A DNA stretch of 64,000 nt from Actinernus sp. WN-2022 (GCA_030867875.1 JAOWCC010001634.1:98187321-98251320), one strand, 5' to 3'. Shown: positions 13,200-24,037, counted from the stretch's first letter. Translations and numbers: made by a program. Notes: a model not told the origin generated them from the letters alone.

Positions 13200-13448
13200 G
13201 TTTGAGCCGCTTGGCATTAGAAATGTGGGACTGAGATACGAGCATGCACTTAAAATCACGTGACTGATGACGTTATCGTTACGAGATCACTAAGTGATTT
13301 ATGGGGACCCCATACCACGTATATCAAAGTTTGAGCCGCCTGGCATTAGAAGTGAGAGAGATACGGGCATATACTTAAAATCACGTGAGCGATGACGTCA
13401 TCGTTACGAGATCACTAAGTGATTTATGGGGACCCAATACCACATATA
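13200..13448 (+). repeat. CACGTG/TGACGTCA repeat, left flank of the DIRS insertion
   Basis: Two units of a 115-120-bp repeat. It contains TTTGAGCCGCCTGGCATTAG, GGGAGATACGGGCAT, TTAAAATCACGTGA, GATGACGTCATCG and ACTAAGTGATTTATGGGGAC. The same unit occurs at 19288-19480 and in tandem at 35925-36500. It ends at ACCACATATA where the DIRS-like element begins. The other half continues at 19288 with TCAAAGTTTGAGC. Confidence 0.8.
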
Positions 13449-13614
13449 ATGTATTTATGCTCGTGTCCGGATTTTACAGTATTTGCATTGCAAATAATTT
13501 CACATTCCACACTTGTTTGTGTTTCTTCTATTGTATCTTTACCATATATAAGATACTTAGATTAAGCGTTCTTCACTCTCAGGGCTACACTACTACGAAT
13601 GACTCGACAGTTAA
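13449..13614 (+). repeat. DIRS split direct repeat A1
   Basis: Begins ATGTATTTATGCTCGTGTCC and ends CGACTCGACAGTTAA-like sequence (GAATGACTCGACAGTTAA). The copy at 14281 differs at few positions over 166 bp once the LINE insertion in it is removed. Confidence 0.85.
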
Positions 13615-13629
13615 ATAAGTCCGATAGAG

Positions 13630-14045
13630 ATGAATCTCACGGTTCCCAAAGCGAATCGACGACATAGTGAACCAGTTGAAGTCTTACTTCGAGCCAAAGT
13701 TTAGAGAACTTTCTGACGACCACACAAAGTATACCACTTCATTATCGTAAAAGCTGAAGTCGGTTTTTTAAAACCGGTTAGTTTCAAGTTCACCGTAACA
13801 AGAAACAGTTTGAGTTTAATTCGGAAAACCTTGAGCAGGTTGCAGACAAACCAGTAGCGGCGGGCCGCTGTAGGAGCACGTTCACAGCTGAAAGTCGTCA
13901 GTTGGGACTCATAGAGAAGTCAAGACCGCTGTAGATGAATACCTTTCTAACGAACTCGCCTTAGGATCTGAAGACGAAAAGAAGATTCGACCCGCAGAAC
14001 AGAGCTTTAAAGAAGAAGAGAACTTCTCGTAGACAAGTTCAAGGA
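13630..14045 (+). pseudogene. DIRS-type gag (ORF1) relic
   Basis: Translating the plus strand gives, over shifting frames, VNQLKSYFEPKFREL, then HRNKKQFEFNSENLEQVADK, then DEYLSNELALGSEDEKK followed by a stop. This order (coiled N-terminal part, NKKQFxFN motif, acidic DEYL..ELA.xSEDEKK motif followed by a basic tail) is the typical ORF1 of animal DIRS-like elements. At least one frameshift (near 13785-13800) and stops show it is non-functional. Gag of this type would package the element RNA. Assignment is from motif memory only. Confidence 0.55.
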
Positions 14046-14134
14046 CCCAAGCTAAGTATTGAGTATTTTCTTGCGTAGTTGATTCATAATAAGAGTTTTT
14101 ATTTCCCGCCAATTTTACCCGTTCTTTGTTATCT

Positions 14135-14280
14135 CATGTTTCATCACAGAACTACACTAGTTCTGTATGCTCCTTCCTACCAACAATAATAAATGATTTT
14201 GTTATATTGTTGTACTGGTTTTTGTAAAGGGAGGACTAGAGCATAAAGAAGTTATTTTCGGAACAGAGTAGAGAAAATAA
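14135..14280 (+). repeat. DIRS split direct repeat B1
   Basis: Starts CATGTTTCATCACAGAACTA and ends GAGTAGAGAAAATAA, matching 19142-19287 over 146 bp. It is followed without spacer by A2. Confidence 0.85.
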
Positions 14281-15370
14281 ATGTATTTTTGCTCGTGTCC
14301 GGATTTTACAGTATTTGCATTGCAAATAATTTCACATTCCACACTTGTTTGTGTTTCTTCTATTGTATCTTTACCATATATAAGATACTTAGATTAAGCG
14401 TTCTTCACTCTCAGGGCTACACTCAGATTTCAGATTTCTTTATTAAACACTATTTAAAGTACATGTATGCACAGAAATTAAGTAAAGATTACTATTATAA
14501 AATGACTAGTTTGATTATATAAGTTAATGTATAGAGGAAGAGTGTGCAGTGGTTAAAGGAGCTAAGCTTTCGAGTTAACCACTGCCACATAGGAAGTAAA
14601 GACTAAGTCCAAATTAAATTATATAATACAATATATGTAAAAACTGTGTAAATACAGGCTGTAATGATAATTAAATACTGTATGTCATCTTTGGTTAAAG
14701 CTGAAATTTAAGAAGATGTTTCTTATAGTGTTTTTTAAACTGTGAATGTCTTAATTTTTTTATCTCAGTTGGAATAGTTTGCCAAATTTTTGATAAGGAG
14801 AAGTTGAAAGTACGTAAGCCATAGTTCGTTTTTGCAAGGGGTCGAAAAAAATTATAATTTTTTGCATACCTGGTATTGTAAGGATGGATTTCAGATGCAT
14901 GTATAACATATCTAGAAAAAATATTTGGAGTATTAGATTTGTCAATAGAGATTTTATGACCAAATATGGAGATTTTTAATTTATATATATTATCAAGAGT
15001 TAAAGCTCCTAACAAATTAAAATAAGGATTGGCGTTTTCCCTACTGTGTGCAAAGAAAATACTACGCATGCATTTGTTTTGTTTTGTCTTAATTTTAGTT
15101 AGTTTAGTTTGATAAGTGTTACCCCAACTCATAATTCCATATTGTAAATAAGGATATATAAGTGTATAGTAAAGCTGTCTAAGCATTTGATAGTTAAGAA
15201 AATATCTGAGCTTATTAATAATTCCTATGTTTTTTGATATTTTGTTGTTTATATGTCGAATTTGGTGTTCCCAGTTGAGGTTTTTATCTATATATATTCC
15301 TAAATATTTAATATAATTTTTCTGTTCAATATTAACTAATATACACTACTACGAATGACTCGACAGTTAA
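14281..15370 (+). repeat. DIRS split direct repeat A2, interrupted by a LINE
   Basis: The 166-bp A block is split after 14423 and resumes at 15348. The interrupting 918-bp LINE plus a 6-bp target-site duplication (TACACT) account exactly for the difference from A1. Confidence 0.85.
14424..15341 (-). mobile_element. 5'-truncated LINE with 6-bp target-site duplication
   Basis: On the minus strand the frame is open from the insertion edge (15341) to a stop near 14695. It starts with YLGIYIDKNLNWEHQI, continues YTLIYPYLQYGIMSWGNTY and ends KKHYKKHLLKF. This is the C-terminal part of a LINE reverse transcriptase after the catalytic core. The 3' tail at 14424-14440 is a short repeat of AAATCTG preceded by AATAAAG. 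TACACT flanks both sides (14418-14423 and 15342-15347). This is the younger insertion, because it splits a DIRS repeat. Confidence 0.85.
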
Positions 15371-16397
15371 TTTCGTATGCTTTATTTCAGTTTGTCAAGC
15401 AGCGCCCTCTGTTCGCTCAGACGTCGTCGTCCACTTCTCATACCATCTCCCCTCAGAACTTCAGTAATTTCGTCCGTCAACGAAAACATCCAGCACCCGT
15501 TTCCAGAACCAAGTCGACATCTGCTTCAGGTCTTTGGAGACGTAACTGCCTGTATACACAACATACACCCGGCTCTACAACGAAAACCAAGCCAGTGACA
15601 CAAGCGGAACTGAAATATCTCCAATATACTAGTAGCATATCTAATAACGAACTAGTAAAAGAACTTATTAAAGGTAAAGAACATTACACTCTAAACGAGA
15701 CAGTTACGAGTTCAAGGGTAATTAAGTCACACGATAAGTGTTATACCCAGTGTTATACCCACGATAAGTGTTATACCCAGTTATATTGGCAAAGTACACT
15801 CAGAGCTCATATTAATTATTGTCAATATCGGAGAGACATGAAGATCAACCACCAACGATGTCATTTAAGATTATAGACGAAGGGAGATACAATTCCTTTT
15901 ATTATCACGCCTTCGTCAGAAACGTTTTCTAATAACTCCCGCGAAGCAGTCTAGATTAGACGGTGCTACAGAAGAACCGACTGTAGTAAACCCGATTTCG
16001 GCTTCGGTGTAAAAATCCGGTAAAAGTGGTCATCTTGGAGTTAAGACACGTAAACAAAAATAGGTCTGGGATCTTTTTGTATACTGTTGTATACGATCAA
16101 AATGGTACACTGATAATCAGTGTTACACGTGTGTCGAAGATTTAAGCATGCAAGCATCGCTTTATAAATATTTTACTGTTACCTACTTAGTAACATAAGA
16201 TTTGAAGTGGTATGGATCCCTAGAGATCAGAATCAGTGAGCTGATTTTATCAGTAGAATTGTAGATCGAGTTAAGAGAGAATCTTTCGATATGGCCCATA
16301 CAAATTGGGTTCCTACACAGTTGACATATTCGCGAGTACGAGAACAAATCGCTCGTTCTTCCTATTTATCTCATCCCTAGAGTTTTTACTCATATTT
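15371..16397 (+). other. DIRS internal region, no recognisable domain
   Basis: A 173-codon open frame at 15355-15876 starts inside A2 and includes KTKPVTQAELKYLQYTSSIS. It matches nothing I know. A small repeat (GATAAGTGTTATACCCAG) lies at about 15733-15782. This is where gag and reverse transcriptase would be expected in an intact element, but I could not recognise either. Confidence 0.4.
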
Positions 16398-16906
16398 CAA
16401 GGGCACCCAACGAAGTTTTCGGTTTAAAAGCTGTTCGGGATAGTAAGTTAGCCTAAAACTTTCGGATTTGAAAAAATTGTCCCTAGAAAATTGTTTTCTG
16501 AAATACTGGCTAGAATTTTTTTTTTACAATCCCTAGAAAATTATAGAAGAAAAGGGAGACTAAAAGGTTTCCCTTAAAATATTCGTACGTCCCAATTCGT
16601 CTGATCAATAGAGTCAGAACAGGAAAAAAAGAATCCCTAAAAATTTCGTATCTCCACAAAACTTTGCAACATGAAGTTACTTGGGCTAGAAAATTCTTGT
16701 TATGTTCTAGACTACTAACAAATTCGTAGGCCGGGAATATTTTGCCATAGTATTTTCGGTTGACGCGATTTCCACCTAGAAAATCCGAACAGCTAATAGC
16801 TTTCTAGAATACGTCAAAAGACATAGTAGGCGCCTCAAACTGGCTAGATAAGCTGCAGACAACTGGATTCAAACGAATTTCAAAAAGTACTCGTTGGGTG
16901 CCCTTG
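16398..16906. mobile_element. 509-bp MITE with 16-bp terminal inverted repeats
   Basis: Ends are CAAGGGCACCCAACGA at 16398 and its exact reverse complement finishing at 16906. The flanks are ATATTT on both sides (16392-16397 and 16907-16912), a candidate 6-bp target-site duplication. The interior is rich in TCCCTAGAAAATT-like motifs and has no open frame of note. The superfamily is not assigned. Confidence 0.8.
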
Positions 16907-17219
16907 ATATTTGTGCTAGATGCGTAGGGATTTATTTTTATGTTGCCTTATTGGCCCTCGAACATCTTTTGCCCATGGATACATAGTGGTACAGGCCACC
17001 GTCGCCATTTTTTATCGATACCTGCTGATACTTATCGTATCGGTTTACGAGTTAGGTTCTAACGAGAACTCCATGTTCAGTTCACCTAAACTTTTGCTCG
17101 GCCGTAGTATTCTACGATTCGATGGAACTAAGTACAGTTGTTATTTTATTATAATTTCATCAGGACGCGATCGATTATAGAATTCAGGTAACGGAAGTTC
17201 TAAGAGGAAATCTGATCCG
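16907..17219 (+). other. DIRS internal region between MITE and minisatellite
   Basis: An 86-codon open frame (16920-17180) is present without recognisable motif. Nothing else seen. Confidence 0.35.
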
Positions 17220-17860
17220 TTTAGGCCCACTTGGACCCAGTCACAAATAAGTTCACACGTGTCATGTTTATAGGTTTTGCAAACCTAATCTGAGTTGAAG
17301 GCGCTAATTAAAACTTTTGGGCCCACTTGGACCCGGTCACAAGTAAGTTGACGTGTATGTTTATACCTTGGGACCACTTGGACCTAGGCACTTACTGTCA
17401 CGCATGTTATTTATACATTTTGGGTCCACTTGGACCAGGTCACAAACAAGTTGACGTGTATGTTTATACCTTGGGACCACTTAGACCTAGGCACTTACTG
17501 TCACGCATGTTATTTATACATTTGGGTCCACTTGGACCAGGTCACAAATAAGTTGACGTGAATGTTTATACCTTGGGACCACTTGGACCTAGGCACTTAC
17601 TGTCACGCATGTTATTTATACATTTTGGGTCCACTTGGACCAGGTCACAAATACGTTGACGTGAATGTTTATACCTTGCATGGGACCACTTGGACCTAGG
17701 CACTTACTGTCACGCATGTTATTTATACATTTTGGGTCCACTTGGACCAGGTCACAAGTAAGTTGACGTGAATGTTTATACCTTGGGACCACTTGGACCC
17801 TTGGATGATTTCGTACCCTTGGTGATGATTGAAGGACCACTTGGACCTTATCATGTTACG
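17220..17860 (+). repeat. 102-bp minisatellite (GGGACCACTTGGACC)
   Basis: Five to six copies of a 102-107-bp unit alternating TTGGGACCACTTGGACCTAG and TTTGGGTCCACTTGGACCAG, joined by CACTTACTGTCACGCATG and AAGTTGACGTGAATG. Anchors of successive units lie at about 17366, 17469, 17571, 17674 and 17781. It lies inside the DIRS-like element just before the recombinase relic. Confidence 0.85.
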
Positions 17861-18059
17861 GAGCAATGCAGTGCTGTTCATGGAACAACTACGTCCTCAA
17901 CGAGACCACTCGGACCCGTACCCAGCCAGTCTAGGACCTCTGGGAGTCGTGATGCGCGACTGAATCATAATAGAGATAACAGTTCACTTGGACATAGTTA
18001 TAAGCGAAAATCCAAGTTTCTATAGATCGGATATTAGATAAATCCACTTGGATACTTAA

Positions 18060-18830
18060 CCAATTACCGATATAACAGAATATTGAATTTATTTCTAGAC
18101 CACGCAAGGGCAGCAAAAATAACGACTTTTCTCGTAATAGATTCATTGTTAACGGCAATTGTTGAAGCTTCGAAAGATAACACCCAAATGAACTTGGTAG
18201 GAAAGTACATCCTATAACTCCGGATACTATTATAATTATTCATGCATATTTCGAAGAGAGTAGTAATCTACTTGGTACTAGATCACTACCATGTGTCTAT
18301 TATCTTATGCCGGATTCTTCAGAATCTCAGAACTATTTGAATATCGGAAATATAATTTTTCTTGAAGATCGTCTTACGATTTTAATTGAATCAAGAAAAA
18401 CTGATAAGTACAGAGACGGGCATGGGTTTACATTGCGAAAACGTTCAATAAGACATGCCCATACTATTATTTACCGCTGAACTGACATTCCTCACGCTCA
18501 TATCGCAGAGGAATCTATTGATTTTATAATCAGATCTATTAGACCTGATGAGGATTCTAAAAGTAATGTGTTCTCTGAAAAACACGAAGTACTTAGCACG
18601 AGATATCTTATAAGCTAAATCAGCGGAAGTGGGCATTGATCCGTCGGGTTATAGTAAACTTACAGTTTTAGATTTGGAGGTGCCACTTCCAATGCAAATT
18701 TAGGGCTGCCATATTGGGTGGCAGATAGAAGTCTGATAAGGTCAAAGACGGATACGTTTAAAGTATAAGTAAAGTCTCGTTTGATTGTTTCACAAAACCT
18801 TGGCTTACACAGTAATTTGTTCTGTCACAA
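18060..18830 (+). pseudogene. Tyrosine recombinase (DIRS-type YR) relic
   Basis: Plus-strand frames give, in order, PITPDTIIIIHAYFEESSN, then LTILIESRKTDKYRDGH (18365-18420), IDFIIRSIRPDEDSKSNVF, GIDPSGYS, SFRFGGATSNANLGLP (about 18664-18712) and a final KSRLIVSQNLGL. This order matches the catalytic domain of DIRS-type tyrosine recombinases: KTD..YR.G box, then an H-x-L-R-x-G-G-A-T box, then the conserved C-terminal end. The Arg of the second box is kept. The position where the family usually has the nucleophilic Tyr reads TAA (18766-18768). Several other frameshifts and stops occur. The enzyme would integrate circular DNA copies; this one cannot work. Confidence 0.6.
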
Positions 18831-19141
18831 GTTCGGTACTTATACCATCTCAGAAGCTTGTACAGTTCTGTCTGGGGACAACAGCTGTGCCTTGGCCCCG
18901 ACCCAGATTTCCTTCTATTACCTTTGTATTTTCCCCAAGTGGTTTTTAGAAGGTTGGAGGTTTTTTTTCTGGCCTCCCTGGTACAGCTGGAAACATTTAA
19001 GTCAATTGTAACATGTCAATACAATAATTGTATTTTATTATTTAATTTATGTAATTCCTGTAATAAACGGAATTATGCGTTGCTGACAGACCATAATCAG
19101 TTACGAATTACGTTCATTCTAGTTCTGTATGCTCCTTCCTA

Positions 19142-19287
19142 CATGTTTCATCACAGAACTACACTAGTTCTGTATGCTCCTTCCTACCAACAATAATAAA
19201 TGATTTTGTTATATTGTTGTACTGGTTTTTGTAAAGGGAGGACTAGAGCATAAAGAAGTTATTTTCGGAACAGAGTAGAGAAAATAA
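19142..19287 (+). repeat. DIRS split direct repeat B2 (right terminus)
   Basis: 146-bp match to B1. Just before it (19120-19141) lies an extra partial copy of its internal AGTTCTGTATGCTCCTTCCT motif. It ends at AAAATAA, where the host repeat resumes with TCAAAGTTTGAGC. Confidence 0.85.
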
Positions 19288-19480
19288 TCAAAGTTTGAGC
19301 TACCTGGCATTAGAAGTGAGAGAGATACGGGCATATACTTAAAATCACGTGAGCGATGACGTCATCGCTACGACATCACCACTAAGTGATTTATGGAGAC
19401 CCAATACCATTTCTGTCAAATTTTGAGCCGCTTACCAATAGAAATGAGGGAGATACGAGCATGTACTAAAATCACATAAT
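19288..19480 (+). repeat. CACGTG/TGACGTCA repeat, right flank of the DIRS insertion
   Basis: Continues the unit broken at 13448: TCAAAGTTTGAGCTACCTGG, then AATCACGTGAGCGATGACGT, then the start of another unit (GAGCCGCTTACCAATAGAAA). Confidence 0.8.
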
Positions 19481-20620
19481 ATTATATAAAATAATATTAG
19501 AAGAGTTAGCCATGGAAATCTCCCATTCCGAACATCGAGTATATCCCGATCTTAAAATCAGCTAACAGGGCAGAGACTTCATGTTAGGGTTACGCCACGA
19601 TTCAATGGAAACCTAACCCACAGATAAAAATAATAAAACATTTTCGACCCCAAATCATTTTATAACGACCCTAAATACACCTGCACTATAATGGACAATT
19701 TTGTACTTTGGAAGTGGTCTAGTTTAACTATGGAAATCGTGGTGTGCCCTAACATGAAGACCTCAACCGGGAATGAAAATCCACCTAACACCAATAACTC
19801 GCGCATGCACTAGTTTAAAATGACTAAATGAAATTGCGTAGAAATCATACAATACGAACAAAACACTGAGACTAATAGTACATTTGCACGATGACGTCAC
19901 ATACTACAACTACCAGAACTCCTTGCGCGGACCCTTTTGTTCCTTTAATTTGGACCATTGTCTTTGATTCTCAAAGGAGTTTTAAAATTTGAATGAGAAA
20001 GAATTTGAATAGGATTCTAGTAGTTGTACATAGTAAAATTCTGGTAGTTGTAGTAATGTAATCCTTCCATATTACGGCACACGTCTTTGATGACCACGGT
20101 ACACCAAAAGAAGGCTAATTTAGTTGGGTGACTTGTAGGGACTGTAGGAGTAAGTGCGGCAGTTGCGCACGCAACTGGGTGTTATTTTTTTAGTTTTGTT
20201 TATAAGAAACTTGAAGGTTCAATTCTATTGACAGTTGACGAAGCAAGATGGCTAATTAGAATATCCCGCTTTTGGTCGTGTCAATGGTTAGAATTAATTG
20301 CATGCGAATGATGATATGATGACAAAAATGAAAACTCCATAACGGCTGCGGTAAACATTGTAGTTCGTTGTTGAATGTGTTGTCCGCAGTCTCTTCTTTT
20401 CCTCTTCTACTCCTCTCCATTTTATTTTTTCTCGCTGCAGTCCCCACTCGGACCCCAATCGTACTCGGGAGGGAAAACGAGAGACTGGTAGCAGTCGTTT
20501 CTTTTGCCACTGAATACTTGATAACAGTGCAAGCGTTAAACGAGATGATCTGCGTTTTCTAAATAGTTTATATTCATGTAAGGAAACTTTGTGTACTGTG
20601 TAAACAGTACTTTGTGTACT
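19481..20620. other. Non-coding stretch
   Basis: No recognised gene. Opposed open frames at 20256-20562 (84 and 64 codons) overlap and carry no known motif. TGACGTCA occurs at about 19893, and ATTCTAGTAGTTGTA repeats near 20014-20050. Confidence 0.4.
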
Positions 20621-21598
20621 GTTTACACAGGCGATTTTTGATGCAATTTTTTGTCGCGATTTTCACTGCAATTGTTGTAGCGCTTGCGAAATCTGGCGAA
20701 ATCTCCCTGACAACCTCAAACATTTAAATGTATTTTCTTTCTCAAAAAGCATAAGACAGTATTTATTGTCAGACCAATATTCAAAATAACTATCTATAAT
20801 TGCTCAAATTGTTATTTATATTTTCGTAATTAGTATTCTAATTCTTAGTGTTTTCCCAGTAATCTAAACTAGTTTTTAAATTTCCTTTCTCCTATTATGA
20901 TTGCTGATTAACAAGGCTGGAGGCTAACTCGAGAATTTCACAGTTTATTTAGCCTCCAGGCTCAAATATTTCTTAATCTGTATTGTCCATCACATTGTAT
21001 ATATATTAGTTATTTTCTTTTTATATTGTATACATGTCATTATAAGAGCAATAAAGATTGATTGATTGATGCAAATTGAAATCGCACGTGTGAACCAGCT
21101 GTGATTTCAGTGCGATTCAGCGCCGCGAAATCGCCGAGGTTTCGAACGTGTTCGAAACTTAATGCAATTTCAGAAAAGTGTACCAAAAATGACGTATTAG
21201 CAGGGACCCCGCGGGGAAATGTGGTCACTCTCGCGGCAACGGCAAGTTCTGACTTCATCGTTATTTCGGAAATTTTCAACAAAGTAAACTAAAAACAAAG
21301 TAAAAACAACCAAAAAACTAAAGCATTATCTTGGAAATAATTGAAACATTGGTATGTTACGACATCCGACCGCCGCCATCTTTGTCTACAAGTTGTGTGC
21401 GCTTGCTTTGTACGCCAAACCGCAAACCAAAGTTATCGTGTTTCATAGATATTGCAGCGAAATCGCGCTGAAATTGCGCCCAAATCGCACTGAAATCGTG
21501 GCTGGTTTACAGGGCGCGATTTGAAGTTGCAGCGCTTGCCGACAAAAATTGCAGTGAAAATCGCGACAAAAATTGCATCAAAAATCGCCTGTGTAAAC
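20621..21598. mobile_element. Inverted-repeat element (MITE) with a nested LINE tail
   Basis: The left arm begins GTTTACACAGGCGATTTTTG at 20621. The right arm ends with its reverse complement at 21598. The arms continue with GATGCAATTTTTGTCGCGAT and AAGCGCT, for about 100 bp. The left arm is split by a LINE 3' end (20688-21071), and its remainder (AAATTGAAATCGCACGTG and following) matches the right arm. The interior holds no gene. Confidence 0.75.
20688..21071 (+). mobile_element. LINE 3'-UTR fragment with (ATTG)n tail
   Basis: Ends AATAAAGATTGATTGATTGA, a short-repeat tail typical of CR1/L2-like LINEs. It splits the left arm of the surrounding MITE. Only 3 bp (TGC) repeat clearly at the edges, so the target-site duplication is short or eroded. 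No reverse-transcriptase sequence remains. Confidence 0.6.
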
Positions 21599-21890
21599 GG
21601 GCCTTTAGAAATGATTGTCCTGGAAATGGGTCACCTAACATTTTCTCTCATCGACCAGTAAAATGTCACAATCTTACGTTTTCGTCAATGCTTCTGCCAC
21701 ACCTAAGAATTCTCGGGATGATAATAAAAGCACCCTGAAAGTTCGAAATGATACAATCTACCTACGCAGTTTGGAATTCATTGAATAAGCGTTATATTAA
21801 CAAAATGACATTTGGGTGAGTGCCCCTAAAAACTGCGTGTTGATAGCAGGGAAGCAACGAAAGGGAAAACGTTGATGTAATCCTTAGCTA

Positions 21891-22035
21891 TAGAGCGTTT
21901 TCACGTGACGTCATAGCCGCCATGTTGGTGTACCTTTAACAATAGATTCCTCGTTAGCTTCTTTTGTTAGGTACACCAGCATGGCCGTCATGCCCTTTGT
22001 CATTTGAATCTCTGGGGATTGAGTGAAAACCCTCT
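21891..22035. mobile_element. Short MITE (TAGAGNGTTTTCAC ends)
   Basis: Starts TAGAGCGTTTTCACGTGACG and ends GAGTGAAAACCCTCTA. The interior shows an inverted pair around GGTGTACC. About 145 bp and non-coding. Confidence 0.6.
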
Positions 22036-23295
22036 ATTGAAAACTAAGTTAGGAGACATCAAAGACTTGTGCTGTAATATCCACCGTACACCAAAAGATG
22101 GCGTGTAGTTTTATCCATAATCCTTTGCGCGTAGAAATCTTTAAATCTGTTATAAATTACGTGAACAAAAGAGAAATTTCGGAAAGACAAGCTATCAACA
22201 AAATGATACAGCAATGAAGCTTGCGTGGATGAATGTAAAAGTTCCCTATGTTTTCGTTTTTATTTCGCGCCCATAAAATGATTCAATGCTCTTGAAATTT
22301 ACAGGGACAGGGTAGTACATGTTGAATTTCAGGTGAAAAGATTTAAAACAATATTTATTGACTAGTTTTCGAATTACAGCTTCCTTAGCAAATACGTTAC
22401 TATTTTGAGTAAAATAAGCATATTTATGACATGACTTATGATTCCATAAACCGAAATCGAATACAGCAAATGGAATGCAATTTTCATGGGAAGTAGTCCT
22501 ATGCCACAGGTATGATATATACTAAAAACATCGCTTGAATCGGTCCGGAAAACACAGTTCTTGACGACTAAACAGGAAGTAAGGCGAATTGTGTATTTTG
22601 AAACGAAAATATTTAACCCAATTTTTTTCGAAAACGCTCAAATACAATTTTTTTAAACTTTGTAGTATTGAAGATCTACATTTAGACTACAAGGGACACC
22701 AGATCGTTTTAAAAGTTTAGGTCTAGATTTCCAGAAAATTTATATGTAAAATATATGACGTCAACGCTGTGTTGCTACGGTAACACGGATGTCAAACAAA
22801 CCTACATTTTTGGAAAGTTTATTCTATTTCTAGTAAATGGGTGAAGTGGCTAGTCCGACCGAGCTCTGACAGTGGAGTATCAGCCGTTCAAAGTGGGTAT
22901 GGTGCGTCCCTGGAAAATCCAGGCGAGCCACGTGCATTGTTCGCGCGCGAGACCGAAAACAATGAACATTTAATAATTATTCACCGAAGTAGAGGTGATT
23001 AGTGCAGTATATTTCGATTTTAGCCAATCAGATCGCGCGAAAAGCACTGGAACCTTAGAATAACATCTTAAGTGCCACTTCTGCAAAAAGGGACAAAGGG
23101 AATTGTAACTGAATTATTTAAAGACGATTGTGGTTTATGAAAACATGTTTGTCTACCTGAAGGGCCTACAATTTAATGTCCGTATATCATCAGGGAGATG
23201 AAGTGAATACCGAGCACCAATTTAGCCAACAAAAAGCACTTCAAACCTGCTATTGCTGACAACAGAAATGGCCGCCTTTCTCACTTTCTGAGAAA
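22036..23295. other. Non-coding stretch
   Basis: No gene recognised. It contains the second copy (about 22078-22165) of the dispersed repeat seen at 2146-2240. The rest is unassigned. Confidence 0.4.
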
Positions 23296-23560
23296 TGCCG
23301 GGCAAAAATCATTTAAGCCCGATCAAACGGTTTCAACATCGGTTCAACATTTCCTGAAGCCGATCTTGAAACCGTCTCAAATGGCCTGAAAACATTGCTG
23401 AAAGGTGTTGAAAGGTATTGAAAGCATGTTGGAGAGAGTTTGAATTCGTTTAAGGCCACTATGATTTCAAACGGTTTCAAGATCGGTTTCAACAAATGTT
23501 GTACTGATATTGAACCGATGTTGAAACCGTTTGACCGAGGTTTTACAGCTACCGTGATTC
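23296..23560. mobile_element. Palindromic MITE-like element (TCAAACGGTTTCAACATCGG)
   Basis: Left arm GATCAAACGGTTTCAACATC, GGTTCAA and GATCTTGAAACCGT is mirrored by the right arm, ending GATGTTGAAACCGTTTGACC. Imperfect inverted repeats of about 100 bp surround a short centre. Non-coding. Confidence 0.65.
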
Positions 23561-23584
23561 CCTTTGCGTGCCGGCACAAAAGCC

Positions 23585-24037
23585 AGACTCCGTCTGGATC
23601 TAGTTATTTAGTTACCGTAATCACGCCATGTGTATTCAAACCGTAAATCACAGCGGCTCATACGGAACCATAATCACGTTATGCGTATGCAAACCGTGAA
23701 TCGCAGTGGCTCATACGGAACCGTAATCACGCCATGCGTATGCAAACCGTGAATCACAGCGGCTCATACGGAACCGTAATCACGTTATGCGTATGCAAAC
23801 CGTGAATCGCAGTGGCTCATACGGAACCGTAATCACGCCATACGTATGCAAACCGTAAATCACAGCGGCTCATACGGAACCGTAATCACGTTATGCGTAT
23901 GCAAACCGTGAATCGCAGTGGCTCATACGGAACCGTAATCACGCCATGCGTATGTAAACCGTGAATCACAGCGGCTCATACGGAACCGTAATCACGCCAT
24001 GCGTATGCAAACCGTGAATCACAGCGGCTCATACGGA
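23585..24037. repeat. 53-bp tandem repeat with alternating subtypes
   Basis: About eight and a half units of GCGGCTCATACGGAACCGTA, ATCACGCCATGCGTATGC and AAACCGTGAATCACA. Two subtypes, CACAGCGG and CGCAGTGG, alternate through most of the array, together with CACGTTAT/CACGCCAT. The effective repeat is therefore a 106-bp dimer. The last two units share one subtype. Confidence 0.9.

Larger units (their letters stand above)
13449..19287 (+). mobile_element. DIRS-like tyrosine-recombinase retrotransposon, tandem/composite copy
   Basis: Four direct-repeat blocks are visible in the order A1 (13449-13614), B1 (14135-14280), A2 (14281-14423 plus 15348-15370) and B2 (19142-19287). A blocks are 166 bp and B blocks 146 bp. 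A DIRS-type gag relic lies between A1 and B1, and a tyrosine-recombinase relic lies before B2. Split direct repeats of this A-B type are known from PAT/Ngaro-like DIRS elements. Here B1 directly abuts A2 and about 3.8 kb separates A2 from B2. The simplest reading is two elements head to tail: 13449-14280, internally deleted, and 14281-19287. The flanks rejoin into one CACGTG/TGACGTCA repeat without target-site duplication, as expected of recombinase-driven insertion. No reverse-transcriptase/RNase H block was recognised, and both relics contain stops, so the copy is dead. Confidence 0.75.

Noticed and set aside
17327..18025. Short frames rich in LGPLGP
   Set aside because: They follow the GGGACCACTTGGACC minisatellite on either strand.
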